64,000 nucleotides of DNA from BOG-1155 sp963717985 (lineage in GTDB: Bacteria > Desulfobacterota > Syntrophorhabdia > Syntrophorhabdales > WCHB1-27): the NCBI GenBank assembly GCA_963717985.1, contig CAVQYC010000001.1:434001-498000 (forward strand), read 5' to 3'. A program made the position numbers and the translations under genes. Below, in pieces: positions 54,392-63,022 of the stretch. Within the stretch, counting starts at the first letter, position 1. Every line of letters begins with the position of its first letter. Under the pieces are notes generated by a model. That model worked only from the letters and a program-made list of their open reading frames with translations, was not told the DNA's origin and searched no databases.

Positions 54392-54607
54392 ATGGCGGAC
54401 TATGTGTACGAAGAAAAGGAAGACTTCGAAGGTAAAAAAGTGCGGGTGCTGGGCTCCACCTATGAGCCGGGCAAGCCCGAAGAAAAGAGTGACTGGACGC
54501 AGAAGCTCGGAAGCGAGAGCGACCGGCTCGGCTACCTGAAAAGCGCCCTCCGGTACTGGTACAGCACCGACTGGTTTGGCAGTGAGAAGAGGAAGCAGGA
54601 TGCTTGA
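54392..54607 (+). CDS. Small conserved-looking protein in acs operon
   Basis: 71 residues, acidic and basic mixed (ADYVYEEKEDFEGKKVRVLG at the start, ending WFGSEKRKQDA), aromatic-rich, no Cys. AAGGAGG precedes it and it is 15 bases after folD, so it is surely part of the operon. I do not know the family; its place suggests an accessory role for pathway enzymes. Confidence 0.7.
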   Translation: MADYVYEEKEDFEGKKVRVLGSTYEPGKPEEKSDWTQKLGSESDRLGYLKSALRYWYSTDWFGSEKRKQDA

Positions 54608-54619
54608 AAGCGCTGCGGT

Positions 54620-54662
54620 GCAGTCGATAGGTCTTATAAGTCCTATAATGCCTATCGACTGC
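54620..54662. repeat. Inverted repeat with 9-base phased heptads before acsD
   Basis: GCAGTCGATAGG and its complement (12 bp) enclose GTCTTATaa GTCCTATaa TGCCTAT, three heptads at 9-base period. A related run is at 57725-57749. Confidence 0.7.
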
Positions 54663-54691
54663 CGAATTGATTGCTATAAGGGAGGCAACCA

Positions 54692-55633
54692 ATGAGTTTT
54701 GCGATACCCAAAATCAGCTATACCGGAAAGATCAGGGAAGTGACTATCGGGAGCGGAGCCTCTGCCGTCACGGTGGGGGGCGGGTCCTGTTACCCCTTCT
54801 ACACCTTCGAGGGGGCCATGCCTCATCCGCCGCGGGTCGCCTTCGAGGTATGGGACTATGCGCCCGAGGATTGGCCTGCCTGGGCCGTCGAGCCCTATAA
54901 GGACGTGATCGCAGACCCCGCGGCCTGGGCCCGCAAGTCCGTGGAAACGTACCATGCGGAGATGATAGCCCTTCTTCTGAAGAGCGCCGACCCGAACGGT
55001 ATGGACCGGCCCGTGGAAGAGGTTGTCTCCTCCGTGAAGGCGGTCTCGGACGCAGTTTCCGTGCCGCTCATCGTCTGGGGCTGCGCAAACGATGAGAAGG
55101 ACGCCCTTATGCTCCGCCGCGTGGCGGAGGTCTGCGAGGGCAAAAACGTGGCCCTCGGCCCGGTCACGGAGAAGAATTACAAACAGATCGGGGCCATGGC
55201 CATCGGGTACAACCAGGTGGTGATCGCCTCCACACCCATCGACGTGAACCTCGCAAAGCAGCTCAACATCCTTCTTGGGAACTTGGGTGTGCCGGAGAAC
55301 CGGCTGCTCATCGACCCCACCACAGGGGGCCTGGGCTACGGTCTCGAATATTCCTATTCGGTGATGGAGCGCGACCGCATGGCTGCCCTCACCCAGGAGG
55401 ACGTCAAGCTCCAGACGCCGATCATCTGCAACCTTGCGAACGAGGTGTGGAAGACAAAAGAGGCGAAGACGAAAAAAGAGGACAACCCGAAGCTCGGCGA
55501 CGAGAAAAAAAGGGCCGTCCTCATGGAATCGGTCGCCGCCATGACGCTTGCGATGGCAGGCGCCGATATACTCATCATGAGACACCCCGAGGCGATCGCC
55601 TACACCAGGCAGATGTTCGGGGAACTGGCTTAG
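54692..55633 (+). CDS. acsD: Corrinoid iron-sulfur protein small subunit
   Basis: TIM-barrel small (delta) subunit of the CFeSP that carries the methyl group on its corrinoid between methyltransferase and acetyl-CoA synthase. 313 residues: VTVGGGSCYPFYTFEG near 27, PLIVWGCANDEKD near 125, and IDPTTGGLGYGLEYSYSVME near 210. AAGGGAGG precedes the ATG. Confidence 0.95.
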   Translation: MSFAIPKISYTGKIREVTIGSGASAVTVGGGSCYPFYTFEGAMPHPPRVAFEVWDYAPEDWPAWAVEPYKDVIADPAAWARKSVETYHAEMIALLLKSADPNGMDRPVEEVVSSVKAVSDAVSVPLIVWGCANDEKDALMLRRVAEVCEGKNVALGPVTEKNYKQIGAMAIGYNQVVIASTPIDVNLAKQLNILLGNLGVPENRLLIDPTTGGLGYGLEYSYSVMERDRMAALTQEDVKLQTPIICNLANEVWKTKEAKTKKEDNPKLGDEKKRAVLMESVAAMTLAMAGADILIMRHPEAIAYTRQMFGELA

Positions 55634-55689
55634 GCGTGGAAGGGGCGACCGTATACCCGCTTGCCGGCGTCCCGGCACATTGCTTTTGT

Positions 55690-55747
55690 GAGCGGGGAGG
55701 CTCCAGCGGCTCCGCCGATGGAGGGGGTGCTGAACCCCAATAATTGC
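55690..55747 (+). repeat. Intra-operon palindromic repeat, copy B
   Basis: GAGCGGGGAGGCTCC, a short variable middle and ATGGAGGGGGTGCTGAACC-CCAATAATTGC, ending just before the acsA ribosome site. Same as copy A at 3573-3666 (other strand). Confidence 0.8.
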
Positions 55748-55763
55748 GTAATAAGGGGGAACC

Positions 55764-57710
55764 ATGTCAGAAGAAAAGATACGGAGTGTCGATAAGGCGA
55801 CCCTCGAGCTCCTTGACAAAGCGGAAAAAGAAAAGATCTCCACGGCCTTCAGCAGGGCAGACGATTTGAAGCCCTGCCCCATAGGGGTGGAGGAAAGCTG
55901 CTGTAAGATATGCGCCATGGGGCCGTGCAGGATGCCCCGGTCGAAGAAAGGTGAAGAGAAGAAGCGAGCCGGAGTTTGCGGCGCCACCATCGACACGGTC
56001 GTGGCGAGGAACTTCGCCCGCAAAATAGCCGCTGGCGCGGCGGCCCACTCCGACCACGCCCGGGAGGTCGCCGAGACCTTCTTGAAGGCTGCCAGAGGCG
56101 AGGCCCAGGGGTTTGCCATCAAGGATGAGGTAAAGCTTCTCGAAGTGGCCCTCGACTTCGGCATCCCCATAGAAGGGAGAGACCCGAAAGAGATCGCCAT
56201 CGACGTCGGGGAAAAGGCACTCGCCGAGTTCGGCAAGCAGCACGGAGAGGCCGTCTACGTCAAGAAGGCGCCCCTCAAACGGCAGGAGATCTGGCGGAAG
56301 CACGGCGTTGTCCCCAGGGGTATCGACAGGGAGGTGGTGGAGGTGATGCACCGCACCCACATGGGCGTCGACCAGGACTATAAGCACCTCATGCTCCAGG
56401 CCACACGCAGCGCCCTTGCGGACGGCTGGTCCGGCTCCATGATCTCCACGGACCTCCAGGACATCATGTTCGGCACCCCCGTGCCGGTCCTGGGCGCTTT
56501 CAACCTGGGCGTGCTGAAGGAAGACCAGGTCAATGTCGTGGTCCACGGCCATGAGCCGCTCTTACCCGAGCTCCTCGTGACTGCGTCCCGCGACCCTGAG
56601 ATAAAGCAGATGGCGGAGAAGGCGGGCGCCAAAGGCATCAACCTCGCCGGCATGTGCTGCTCCGCGAACGAGGTGCTCATGCGCCACGGCATCCCCTGTG
56701 CGGGGAACTTCCTCCAGCAGGAGCTGGCGCTTGTGACCGGCGCGGTCGAGGTGATGACGGTAGACGTCCAGTGCGAGATGCAGGGCCTCGCCGATGTGGC
56801 GGAGTGCTTCCATACTAAGCTGATCACCACGTCCGACAGGGCCAAGATAGAACATGCCGAGCACATCGAGTTTCATCCCGAGACCGGCCTCGACACGGCA
56901 AAGAAGATCCTCAAGATGGCCATCGAGAATTACCCGAACAGGCGCCACAACGTCGCCATCCCCCAGTACTCCCAGGACGGGGTGGTCGGCTTCTCACACG
57001 AGACGATCAACTACCTTCTGGGCGGGCTTTTCCGCGCGAGCTACAAGCCGCTCAACGACAACATCATAAACGGCCGCATCCGGGGCGTGGCAGGCGTGGT
57101 GGGCTGCAACAACGCGAGGACCCCCCACGATCAGGGCCACCTGGAGATGATCAAGGAGCTGCTCAAGAACGACGTGATCGTCCTCTCCACGGGCTGCTCC
57201 GCCATGGCCTGCGGCAAGGCGGGGCTTCTGACCCCGGAGGCCGCCCGGGCCTATGCGGGCTCGGGCCTCGCGGAGGTGTGCGAAACGGTCGGCATCCCCC
57301 CTGTCCTCCACCTGGGCTCCTGCGTCGACAACTCCCGCATCCTCATCGCGGCGACGGCTATGGTAAAAGAAGGGGGCTTGGGCGACGACATCTCCGATCT
57401 GCCCGCGGCAGGCGCCGCTCCCGAGTGGATGAGCGAGAAGGCCCTGTCCATCGGCCAGTACTTCGTCGCTTCCGGCGTCTACACCGTCTTCGGCACCACG
57501 TGGCCGACCTTCGGCAGTGATGCCCTGACAAAGCACCTCTTCGAAGAACACGAGGAGATGTACAAGGGCATGTGGGCATTTGAGGCCGACCCCGTAAAGG
57601 CGGCCGCCCTCATGATCGCTCACATCGACAAAAAGAGGAAGGCCCTGGGCCTCGAGAAGGCCAGGGAAAGGGTGCTCTTCGATATGGCAATGAGAAGGGC
57701 CATGGCATAA
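55764..57710 (+). CDS. acsA: Carbon monoxide dehydrogenase catalytic subunit
   Basis: Reduces CO2 to CO at the NiFeS C-cluster and passes CO to AcsB. 648 residues. Cluster B/D cysteines near 44-60 (ESCCKICAMGPCRMP), GVCGATIDTVVARN near 73, C-cluster ligands in NLAGMCCSANEVL, VDVQCEM, GCNNARTPHDQGH, STGCSAMACGKAG and HLGSCVDNSR. AAGGGGGAACC precedes the ATG. It forms the bifunctional complex with AcsB encoded next. Confidence 0.97.
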   Translation: MSEEKIRSVDKATLELLDKAEKEKISTAFSRADDLKPCPIGVEESCCKICAMGPCRMPRSKKGEEKKRAGVCGATIDTVVARNFARKIAAGAAAHSDHAREVAETFLKAARGEAQGFAIKDEVKLLEVALDFGIPIEGRDPKEIAIDVGEKALAEFGKQHGEAVYVKKAPLKRQEIWRKHGVVPRGIDREVVEVMHRTHMGVDQDYKHLMLQATRSALADGWSGSMISTDLQDIMFGTPVPVLGAFNLGVLKEDQVNVVVHGHEPLLPELLVTASRDPEIKQMAEKAGAKGINLAGMCCSANEVLMRHGIPCAGNFLQQELALVTGAVEVMTVDVQCEMQGLADVAECFHTKLITTSDRAKIEHAEHIEFHPETGLDTAKKILKMAIENYPNRRHNVAIPQYSQDGVVGFSHETINYLLGGLFRASYKPLNDNIINGRIRGVAGVVGCNNARTPHDQGHLEMIKELLKNDVIVLSTGCSAMACGKAGLLTPEAARAYAGSGLAEVCETVGIPPVLHLGSCVDNSRILIAATAMVKEGGLGDDISDLPAAGAAPEWMSEKALSIGQYFVASGVYTVFGTTWPTFGSDALTKHLFEEHEEMYKGMWAFEADPVKAAALMIAHIDKKRKALGLEKARERVLFDMAMRRAMA

Positions 57711-57724
57711 GACGTTTTTAATAG

Positions 57725-57749
57725 GTCCTATACGTCCTATGGGTCCTAT
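57725..57749. repeat. Three GTCCTAT heptads at 9-base period before acsB
   Basis: GTCCTAT at 57725, 57734 and 57743, in the short gap between acsA and acsB, just before the acsB ribosome site. Confidence 0.8.
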
Positions 57750-57770
57750 CATTCAGCAGGAGGAGGCGAC

Positions 57771-59975
57771 ATGTCAAAGATCATTTGTTCTGCGGCCATA
57801 AGAGGGGCGCAGAAGATATACGAGAAATCGGAAGGGCTTTATAAAAAGGCCCTCGAGAAGTACGGACCCGAGCAGGAGATAGGCTTTCCCAACACCGCGT
57901 ACTATCTCCCTATCATCTACGCCATGACGGGCATACCGGTCGCGAAGCTCTCGGAGATGCAGAAGGTCTTCGACTTCTGCAAGAAGCTGATACCGGCCCC
58001 CGTCAGGGAGACCACCCCCCTGCCTTATCTCGCCCCCGCTCTCGACGCGGGCATGGCAACCTTTTTCGTCGAGGAGATGGCGGAGGCGATCAGGTACCTC
58101 GAAAACCCGGACTGCTACGTCGTCGGGGAAGACCCCACGCCAGGGAACATCTGGCTGGGGGCCGCCTCCGACCTCATTTTCAGGAAGAGGGGCGTCGAGT
58201 TCGTCGACGGCACCGCCCCCGGCTTCGCCGCCATCGCAGGCGCCGCGCCCGATGCACAGACGGCGGCAAAGATCGCTCTAGAGTTGCAGGAGAAGAACCT
58301 CTACGTCTTCATGTGCGGTGAGAACGGCGGCAAAAGGTTCTCCGAGCAGCTCGTGGAGGCCGGCGTCCAGGTCGGATGGCCCACGCGCCTCGTCCCCTTC
58401 GGCCCCGACATCCAGCAGGCGGTCTTCGCCATAGGCTTTGCCTGCCGCGTGGCCATGGCCTTCGGCGGCATCAAGCCCGGCGACTTCAGAAAGAACCTCA
58501 TCTACAATAAGGACAGGACCTACGCCTTCGTTATGGCGCTGGGCGACGTCACGGACGAGTGGTACGCCAATGCCGCGGGCGCCATCAACTGGGGCTTCCC
58601 GACCATCGCCGATACCCCCATCCCCGAGGTCCTGCCTACGGGCATCTGTACCTACGAGCACGTGGTCTCCAACATTGCCCACTCCCACATCACCGAGAAG
58701 GCGGTAGAGGTCCGGGGCCTCAAGGTCCAGGTCGCGAAGGTCCCCATCCCCGTCTCCTACGGCCCTGCATTCGAGGGGGAGAGGGTCCGCGGCGAAGACA
58801 TCTATCTGGAGATGGGCGGCGGCAAGACTATTGCCGTCGAATGGACCACCTCGAAACGGATGGAAGAGGTGGAAGACGGGCGCGTCGAGGTGATAGGACC
58901 CGACGTCAAAGACGTGAGCCCGGGCACGCGCCTCCACTTCGCCATGGTGGCAGAGGTGGCGGGCAGGGGCTTTCAGGAGGACTTCGAGCCGATCCTGGAG
59001 CGGCAGAACCATCACCTCATCAACCAGGCCCAGGGCATCATGCACATAGGCCAGCGCGACATCGCCTGGCTGCGCATCTCCAAGCAGGCGGTCGAGAAAG
59101 GCTTTACTCTGGCCGATATAGGCAGGATCATCCATGCCAAGTACCACCAGGACTTCGGCGCCATCTTCGACAAGGTCCAGGTGAAGATCTATACGGAGGA
59201 GGAGAAGGTCAGAGAGGTCCTGGCGATGGCCCGCGCCTCTTACAACCACAGGGACGCCCGCGTGGAGAACATGACCGACGAGACGACCGATACCTTCTAC
59301 TCCTGCACCCTCTGCCAATCCTTCGCGCCGAACCACGTCTGCGTCATCGCCCCCGAGAGGACGGGCCTCTGCGGCGCCTACAACTGGCTCGACTGCAAGG
59401 CCTCCAATGAGATCAACCCGGAAGGGCCGAACCAGCCCATCCAGAAGGGGGAGGTCCTCGATGCGAGGTACGGCCAGTTCAAGGGGGCCAACGACTTCGT
59501 CTACAAGGCGTCACGGCAAAAGGTCGAGAACGTCAGCTTCTACAGCCTCATGGTCGATCCCATGACGACCTGCGGCTGCTGCGAGTGCATCGCCGCGGTG
59601 CTGCCCATGGCGAACGGCATCATGACCGTTGACCGGGATTATACGGGCATGACCCCCTGCGGCATGAAGTTCACGACGCTGGCGGGTTCTGTCGGCGGCG
59701 GCGCCCAGTCGCCGGGATTTTTAGGCCACAGCAAGTATAACATCACCCAGAAGAAGTTCCTTGTCGGCGACGGCGGCCTTCTGCGCATGGTCTGGATGCC
59801 GAAGAGGCTGAAAGAAGAATTGGGCGAACGGCTGAAGAAACGGGCGGCCGAGCTGGGTGTGCCCGACCTCATCGACAAGATCGCCGATGAGACGGTGGCG
59901 ACGACCGAGGAAGAGGTCATCGCCTACTGTACGGAAAAGGGACATCCGGCGATGACCATGGAGTCGATTATGTAA
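57771..59975 (+). CDS. acsB: Acetyl-CoA synthase subunit
   Basis: Joins CO, the CFeSP-borne methyl group and CoA at the A-cluster. 734 residues. The [4Fe-4S] ligands are in CTLCQSFAPNHVC and GLCGAYNWLDC near 510-540, and the CGC motif for the distal nickel is in MTTCGCCECI near 605. The N-terminal CO-channel domain contacts AcsA. CAGGAGGAGG precedes the start. Nine bases after the stop begins the cobalamin riboswitch. Confidence 0.97.
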   Translation: MSKIICSAAIRGAQKIYEKSEGLYKKALEKYGPEQEIGFPNTAYYLPIIYAMTGIPVAKLSEMQKVFDFCKKLIPAPVRETTPLPYLAPALDAGMATFFVEEMAEAIRYLENPDCYVVGEDPTPGNIWLGAASDLIFRKRGVEFVDGTAPGFAAIAGAAPDAQTAAKIALELQEKNLYVFMCGENGGKRFSEQLVEAGVQVGWPTRLVPFGPDIQQAVFAIGFACRVAMAFGGIKPGDFRKNLIYNKDRTYAFVMALGDVTDEWYANAAGAINWGFPTIADTPIPEVLPTGICTYEHVVSNIAHSHITEKAVEVRGLKVQVAKVPIPVSYGPAFEGERVRGEDIYLEMGGGKTIAVEWTTSKRMEEVEDGRVEVIGPDVKDVSPGTRLHFAMVAEVAGRGFQEDFEPILERQNHHLINQAQGIMHIGQRDIAWLRISKQAVEKGFTLADIGRIIHAKYHQDFGAIFDKVQVKIYTEEEKVREVLAMARASYNHRDARVENMTDETTDTFYSCTLCQSFAPNHVCVIAPERTGLCGAYNWLDCKASNEINPEGPNQPIQKGEVLDARYGQFKGANDFVYKASRQKVENVSFYSLMVDPMTTCGCCECIAAVLPMANGIMTVDRDYTGMTPCGMKFTTLAGSVGGGAQSPGFLGHSKYNITQKKFLVGDGGLLRMVWMPKRLKEELGERLKKRAAELGVPDLIDKIADETVATTEEEVIAYCTEKGHPAMTMESIM

Positions 59976-59983
59976 GAAAACTC

Positions 59984-60154
59984 AAGACTGAAAAGGCAGC
60001 GCGTCACGCGCTTGAAAAGGGAAGACGGTGCAACTCCGTCACGGGCCCGCCGCTGTGAGGGGGGACGAAGGGCGCAAAAGACCACTGGGAAACCCCGGGA
60101 AGGTGCGCTCAGTAAGGATGAACCCCGAAGTCAGAAAACCTGCCTGGCAGTCTT
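59984..60154 (+). ncRNA. Cobalamin riboswitch
   Basis: P1 is AAGACTG (59984) with CAGTCTT (60148); AGGCAG pairs with CTGCCT next inside. The conserved core is present in order: AAAAGGGAAGACGGTGCAA, CCGCCGCTGT, CCACTGGGAAACC, GGGAAGGTGCG, GGATGAACCCCGAAGTCAG. It lies within the operon, between acsB and acsC. CTCCC/GGGAG near 60167-60183, before the AAGGAG ribosome site, may form the expression platform acting on translation of acsC. Confidence 0.93.
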
Positions 60155-60211
60155 ACCCAAACCCCTCTCCCCGCGGTCGGGAGCGGAAGCTCACTTGATA
60201 AGGAGACTGCT

Positions 60212-61546
60212 ATGGGACTCACCGGTATCCAGATATTCAAGCTTCTTCCCAAGACCAATTGCGGGGAGTGCGGCTCCCCCACCTGCCTCGCCTTTGCCAT
60301 GGCGCTTGCCGCGGGCAAGGCGGAGCTCGAGAAATGTCCGACTATCTCTGATGAGGCAAAAGCGCAGCTCAGCGAGGCGAGCGCCCCGCCCATCAGACAG
60401 TTGACCGTAGGCACCGGCGACTATGCCGTGAAGCTCGGCGGTGAGACAGTCATGTTCCGCCACGAGAAGACCTTCTTCAATAAGCCGGGTCTCGCCATCC
60501 TCATCACCAGTCGCATGGACGACAAAGAGGTATCCCGCCGCCTCGCTGTCCTTTCCGAGCTCCAGTACGAGCGCGTGGGCCTCAACTTAAGACCTGAGAT
60601 CGTTGCCGTCAAGGACGAGGGCGATAAAGCGCGCTTCCTCGAGATCGTGAAGAAGGCAGCGGCTACACCCTATAGCCTCATCCTGATGTCTGCGGACCCC
60701 GCCGCCATGAAAGAGGCGCTGGAGGCCGCAAAGGAGAAGAAGCCCCTCATCTATGCCGCAACGATGGAGAACGCAGATGCCATGGCCGCTCTTTCAAAAG
60801 AGTACGCCTGCCCCCTTGCCGCAAAAGCAGAGGGGCTCGAAAGCCTTGCCGGCTTAAGCGAGAAACTCGTTGCTCTTGGCGTCAAGGACATGGTCCTCGA
60901 TTCCGGCGCCAGGACGGTGAAGGAGGCCTTCGCCGACCAGGTCGCCATCAGAAGGGCGGCCCTTCAGTCCAAGTTCAAGCCCTTTGGCTTCCCTACCATC
61001 ACCCTGCCCTGCGAGATGACCGACGACCTCATGAAGGAGACGCTCATCGCATCACTCTTCATCGCCAAGTACGCAGGCATCATCGTCCTGTCCGACTTTG
61101 CGGGCGAGAACGTCTTTCCCCTCCTCCTCGAGAGGCTCAACATCTATACAGACCCGCAGCGGCCCATGACCACCGAGCAGGGTATCTACCCCATCAATAA
61201 CCCCGACGCCTCATCGCCCGTCCTCGTGACCTGCAACTTTTCCCTTACCTATTTCATCGTCTCAGGCGAGATAGAGAACTCGCGGGTGCCCTCCTGGCTT
61301 TGCGTCATGGATACGGAAGGTCTCTCGGTCATGACCGCCTGGGCCGCCGGCAAGTTCGTCGCCGATACGGTCGGCCCCTTCATCAAGAAGAGCGGCATCG
61401 CGGAAAAGGTCAATCACAAGAAGCTCATCATCCCCGGCTACGCGGCAGGCATCCTGGGCGATCTGGAAGAAGAGCTGCCCGGCTGGGAGATCACGGTCGG
61501 TCCCCGTGAGGCCGCCCATCTACCGGCTTTCTTAAAGAACAGGTGA
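60212..61546 (+). CDS. acsC: Corrinoid iron-sulfur protein large subunit
   Basis: Large (gamma) subunit of the CFeSP that binds the [4Fe-4S] cluster and corrinoid. 444 residues: cluster motif NCGECGSPTCLAFAMALAAG near 16-35 with a fourth Cys in ELEKCPTI, a TIM-barrel middle and the C-terminal corrinoid-binding domain (VMDTEGLSVMTAWAAGKF, IIPGYAAGILGDLEEELPGW). Its synthesis is probably lowered when cobalamin is plentiful, through the riboswitch ahead of it. ATAAGGAGAC ribosome site. Confidence 0.96.
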   Translation: MGLTGIQIFKLLPKTNCGECGSPTCLAFAMALAAGKAELEKCPTISDEAKAQLSEASAPPIRQLTVGTGDYAVKLGGETVMFRHEKTFFNKPGLAILITSRMDDKEVSRRLAVLSELQYERVGLNLRPEIVAVKDEGDKARFLEIVKKAAATPYSLILMSADPAAMKEALEAAKEKKPLIYAATMENADAMAALSKEYACPLAAKAEGLESLAGLSEKLVALGVKDMVLDSGARTVKEAFADQVAIRRAALQSKFKPFGFPTITLPCEMTDDLMKETLIASLFIAKYAGIIVLSDFAGENVFPLLLERLNIYTDPQRPMTTEQGIYPINNPDASSPVLVTCNFSLTYFIVSGEIENSRVPSWLCVMDTEGLSVMTAWAAGKFVADTVGPFIKKSGIAEKVNHKKLIIPGYAAGILGDLEEELPGWEITVGPREAAHLPAFLKNR

Positions 61547-61555
61547 GGAGGAGAC

Positions 61556-62435
61556 ATGCTGATCATAGGTGAAAACCTGAATGTGATATCGAAGAAGATC
61601 GGTCAGGCGTTAAAAGACAGGGACCCGGCGCCCATCCGGGAGATGGCGGAGGCCGAAACCAAAGCAGGCGTCGACGTGATCGACCTCAACCTTGGCCCGG
61701 CCCGCAAGGCAGGGCGCCGAGCTGATGGAGTGGGTGGTCAAGACCGTGCAGGAGGTGACCGACGTGACGCTCTGCCTCGACACGACGAACATTGAGGCCA
61801 TAGAGGCGGGCCTTAAGGTTTGCAAGAAGAAGGCCCTCATCAACTCGATCTCCGCGAGACCCGAGAGGATCAGTGCCCTCATGCCTCTCGCGAAAAAGTA
61901 TAACGCCGCCTACATCGCCCTCAGCCTGGGCGTGGAAGGCATACCAAGGGATGCGAACGAGCGCGCAATGCTTGCCGCCGAGCACCTGGCCAAGGCCGCC
62001 GAGTACGGCATCCCGGAAGAGGACATGTGGATCGACCCGATAGTCCTTCCCACGAACACCCAGCAAATCCAGGTGCAGGGCTGCACGGAGTTCATGATGA
62101 TGCTCGGGGACATCGCCCCGGCTTGTAAGTCGACCTGCGGCCTCTCGAACATCTCGAACGGCGCCCCCGACCACCTCCGTCCCATCCTGAACAGGACCTA
62201 CGCCATCTTTTTGAAGCGCTACGGCATGTACTCCGCTATCGCCGACGCCTTCGACCAGGAGCTTCAAACGATTGCGAAAGGCAAAAGACCCGAGATCGAG
62301 GCCCTCGTCCACAAGGTGATGGATGGGGAAGCGGTCAGCCTCACGGGCCTCTCAAAAGAAGAGACCGATTATGTCAAGACGGCCAGGGTCCTCATAGGGC
62401 AGACGCTCTACTCCGACTCGTGGCTCGACCTGTAG
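61556..62435 (+). pseudogene. acsE: Methyl-THF:CFeSP methyltransferase, frameshifted
   Basis: Moves the methyl group from methyl-THF to the CFeSP corrinoid. The first frame gives LIIGENLNVISKKIGQALKD up to VIDLNLGPARK (about 51 residues); the second resumes QGAELMEWVVKTVQEVTDV and runs to the normal end with CLDTTNIEAIEAGLK and STCGLSNISNGAPDHLR. One extra G at 61708-61709 explains the break; without it the protein would be about 292 residues, somewhat longer than the well-studied homologues. It may be a sequencing error or a real mutation. Confidence 0.88.
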
Positions 62436-62437
62436 CC

Positions 62438-62965
62438 ATGGACGACCTGACATTTTGTAAGGAGATGGAGCGGGAGAGCGCAGAGCAGATATCCGCCTGC
62501 TACCAGTGCTACCGCTGCACGACCGGCTGCCCGGCCCTCCCGGAGATGGACATCCTCCCCCACCGGGTCATCCGGTACATCATGCTGGGCGAGAGAGAGA
62601 AGGTGCTCTCCTCGAAGACCATCTGGTCCTGCCTCCAGTGCTATACGTGCAGCGTCCGCTGTCCCAACGACATACACATAGGCCACGTCTTCGATACGGC
62701 AAGGAAGATCGCCGTCCGCGAAAAGAAGGCGTGTCCGGACGTCTGGACTTTCGATACGCTCTTCGTCGACAGCGTCCGCAGACACGGCCGGCTTTACGAG
62801 ATGGAGACAATCATGCGCTACAAGCTGAAAAAGAAGGACCTCTTCTCCGATACGCGCATGGGCCTGGACATGATGAGGAAGGGCAGGATGGCCCTTTTCC
62901 CGCACAACATTAAGGACAAAAAGGGGCTGCAAAGGGCGCTCGGCCGACTGGCCCAAAAAACATGA
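62438..62965 (+). CDS. hdrC: HdrC-like iron-sulfur protein
   Basis: 175 residues with two [4Fe-4S] motifs, CYQCYRCTTGCP near 22 and CLQCYTCSVRCP near 65, then a helical tail, as in heterodisulfide reductase subunit C. It should carry electrons between an HdrA-type flavoprotein and HdrB. The start at 62438 is 3 bases after the acsE stop; a GTG at 62420 is less likely. Confidence 0.9.
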   Translation: MDDLTFCKEMERESAEQISACYQCYRCTTGCPALPEMDILPHRVIRYIMLGEREKVLSSKTIWSCLQCYTCSVRCPNDIHIGHVFDTARKIAVREKKACPDVWTFDTLFVDSVRRHGRLYEMETIMRYKLKKKDLFSDTRMGLDMMRKGRMALFPHNIKDKKGLQRALGRLAQKT

Positions 62966-63022
62966 ATCATGTGATAAAATATTGCCCCCTAAAACAGGCG
63001 GTATAGTTAGAGGTGGCTCGAT

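Noticed and set aside
54674..56236. 520-codon minus-strand frame over acsD and acsA
   Set aside because: Lies opposite two well-supported enzymes and crosses the repeat between them; no recognisable domain.
58278..59336. 352-codon minus-strand frame over acsB
   Set aside because: Shadow of acsB; low-complexity Gly/Val/Asp content without any motif.
61556..61795. Selenocysteine codon as cause of the acsE break
   Set aside because: The frame must shift by one base; the stop at 61793 is in a frame that has already left the homologous sequence, so no in-frame TGA read-through explains it.
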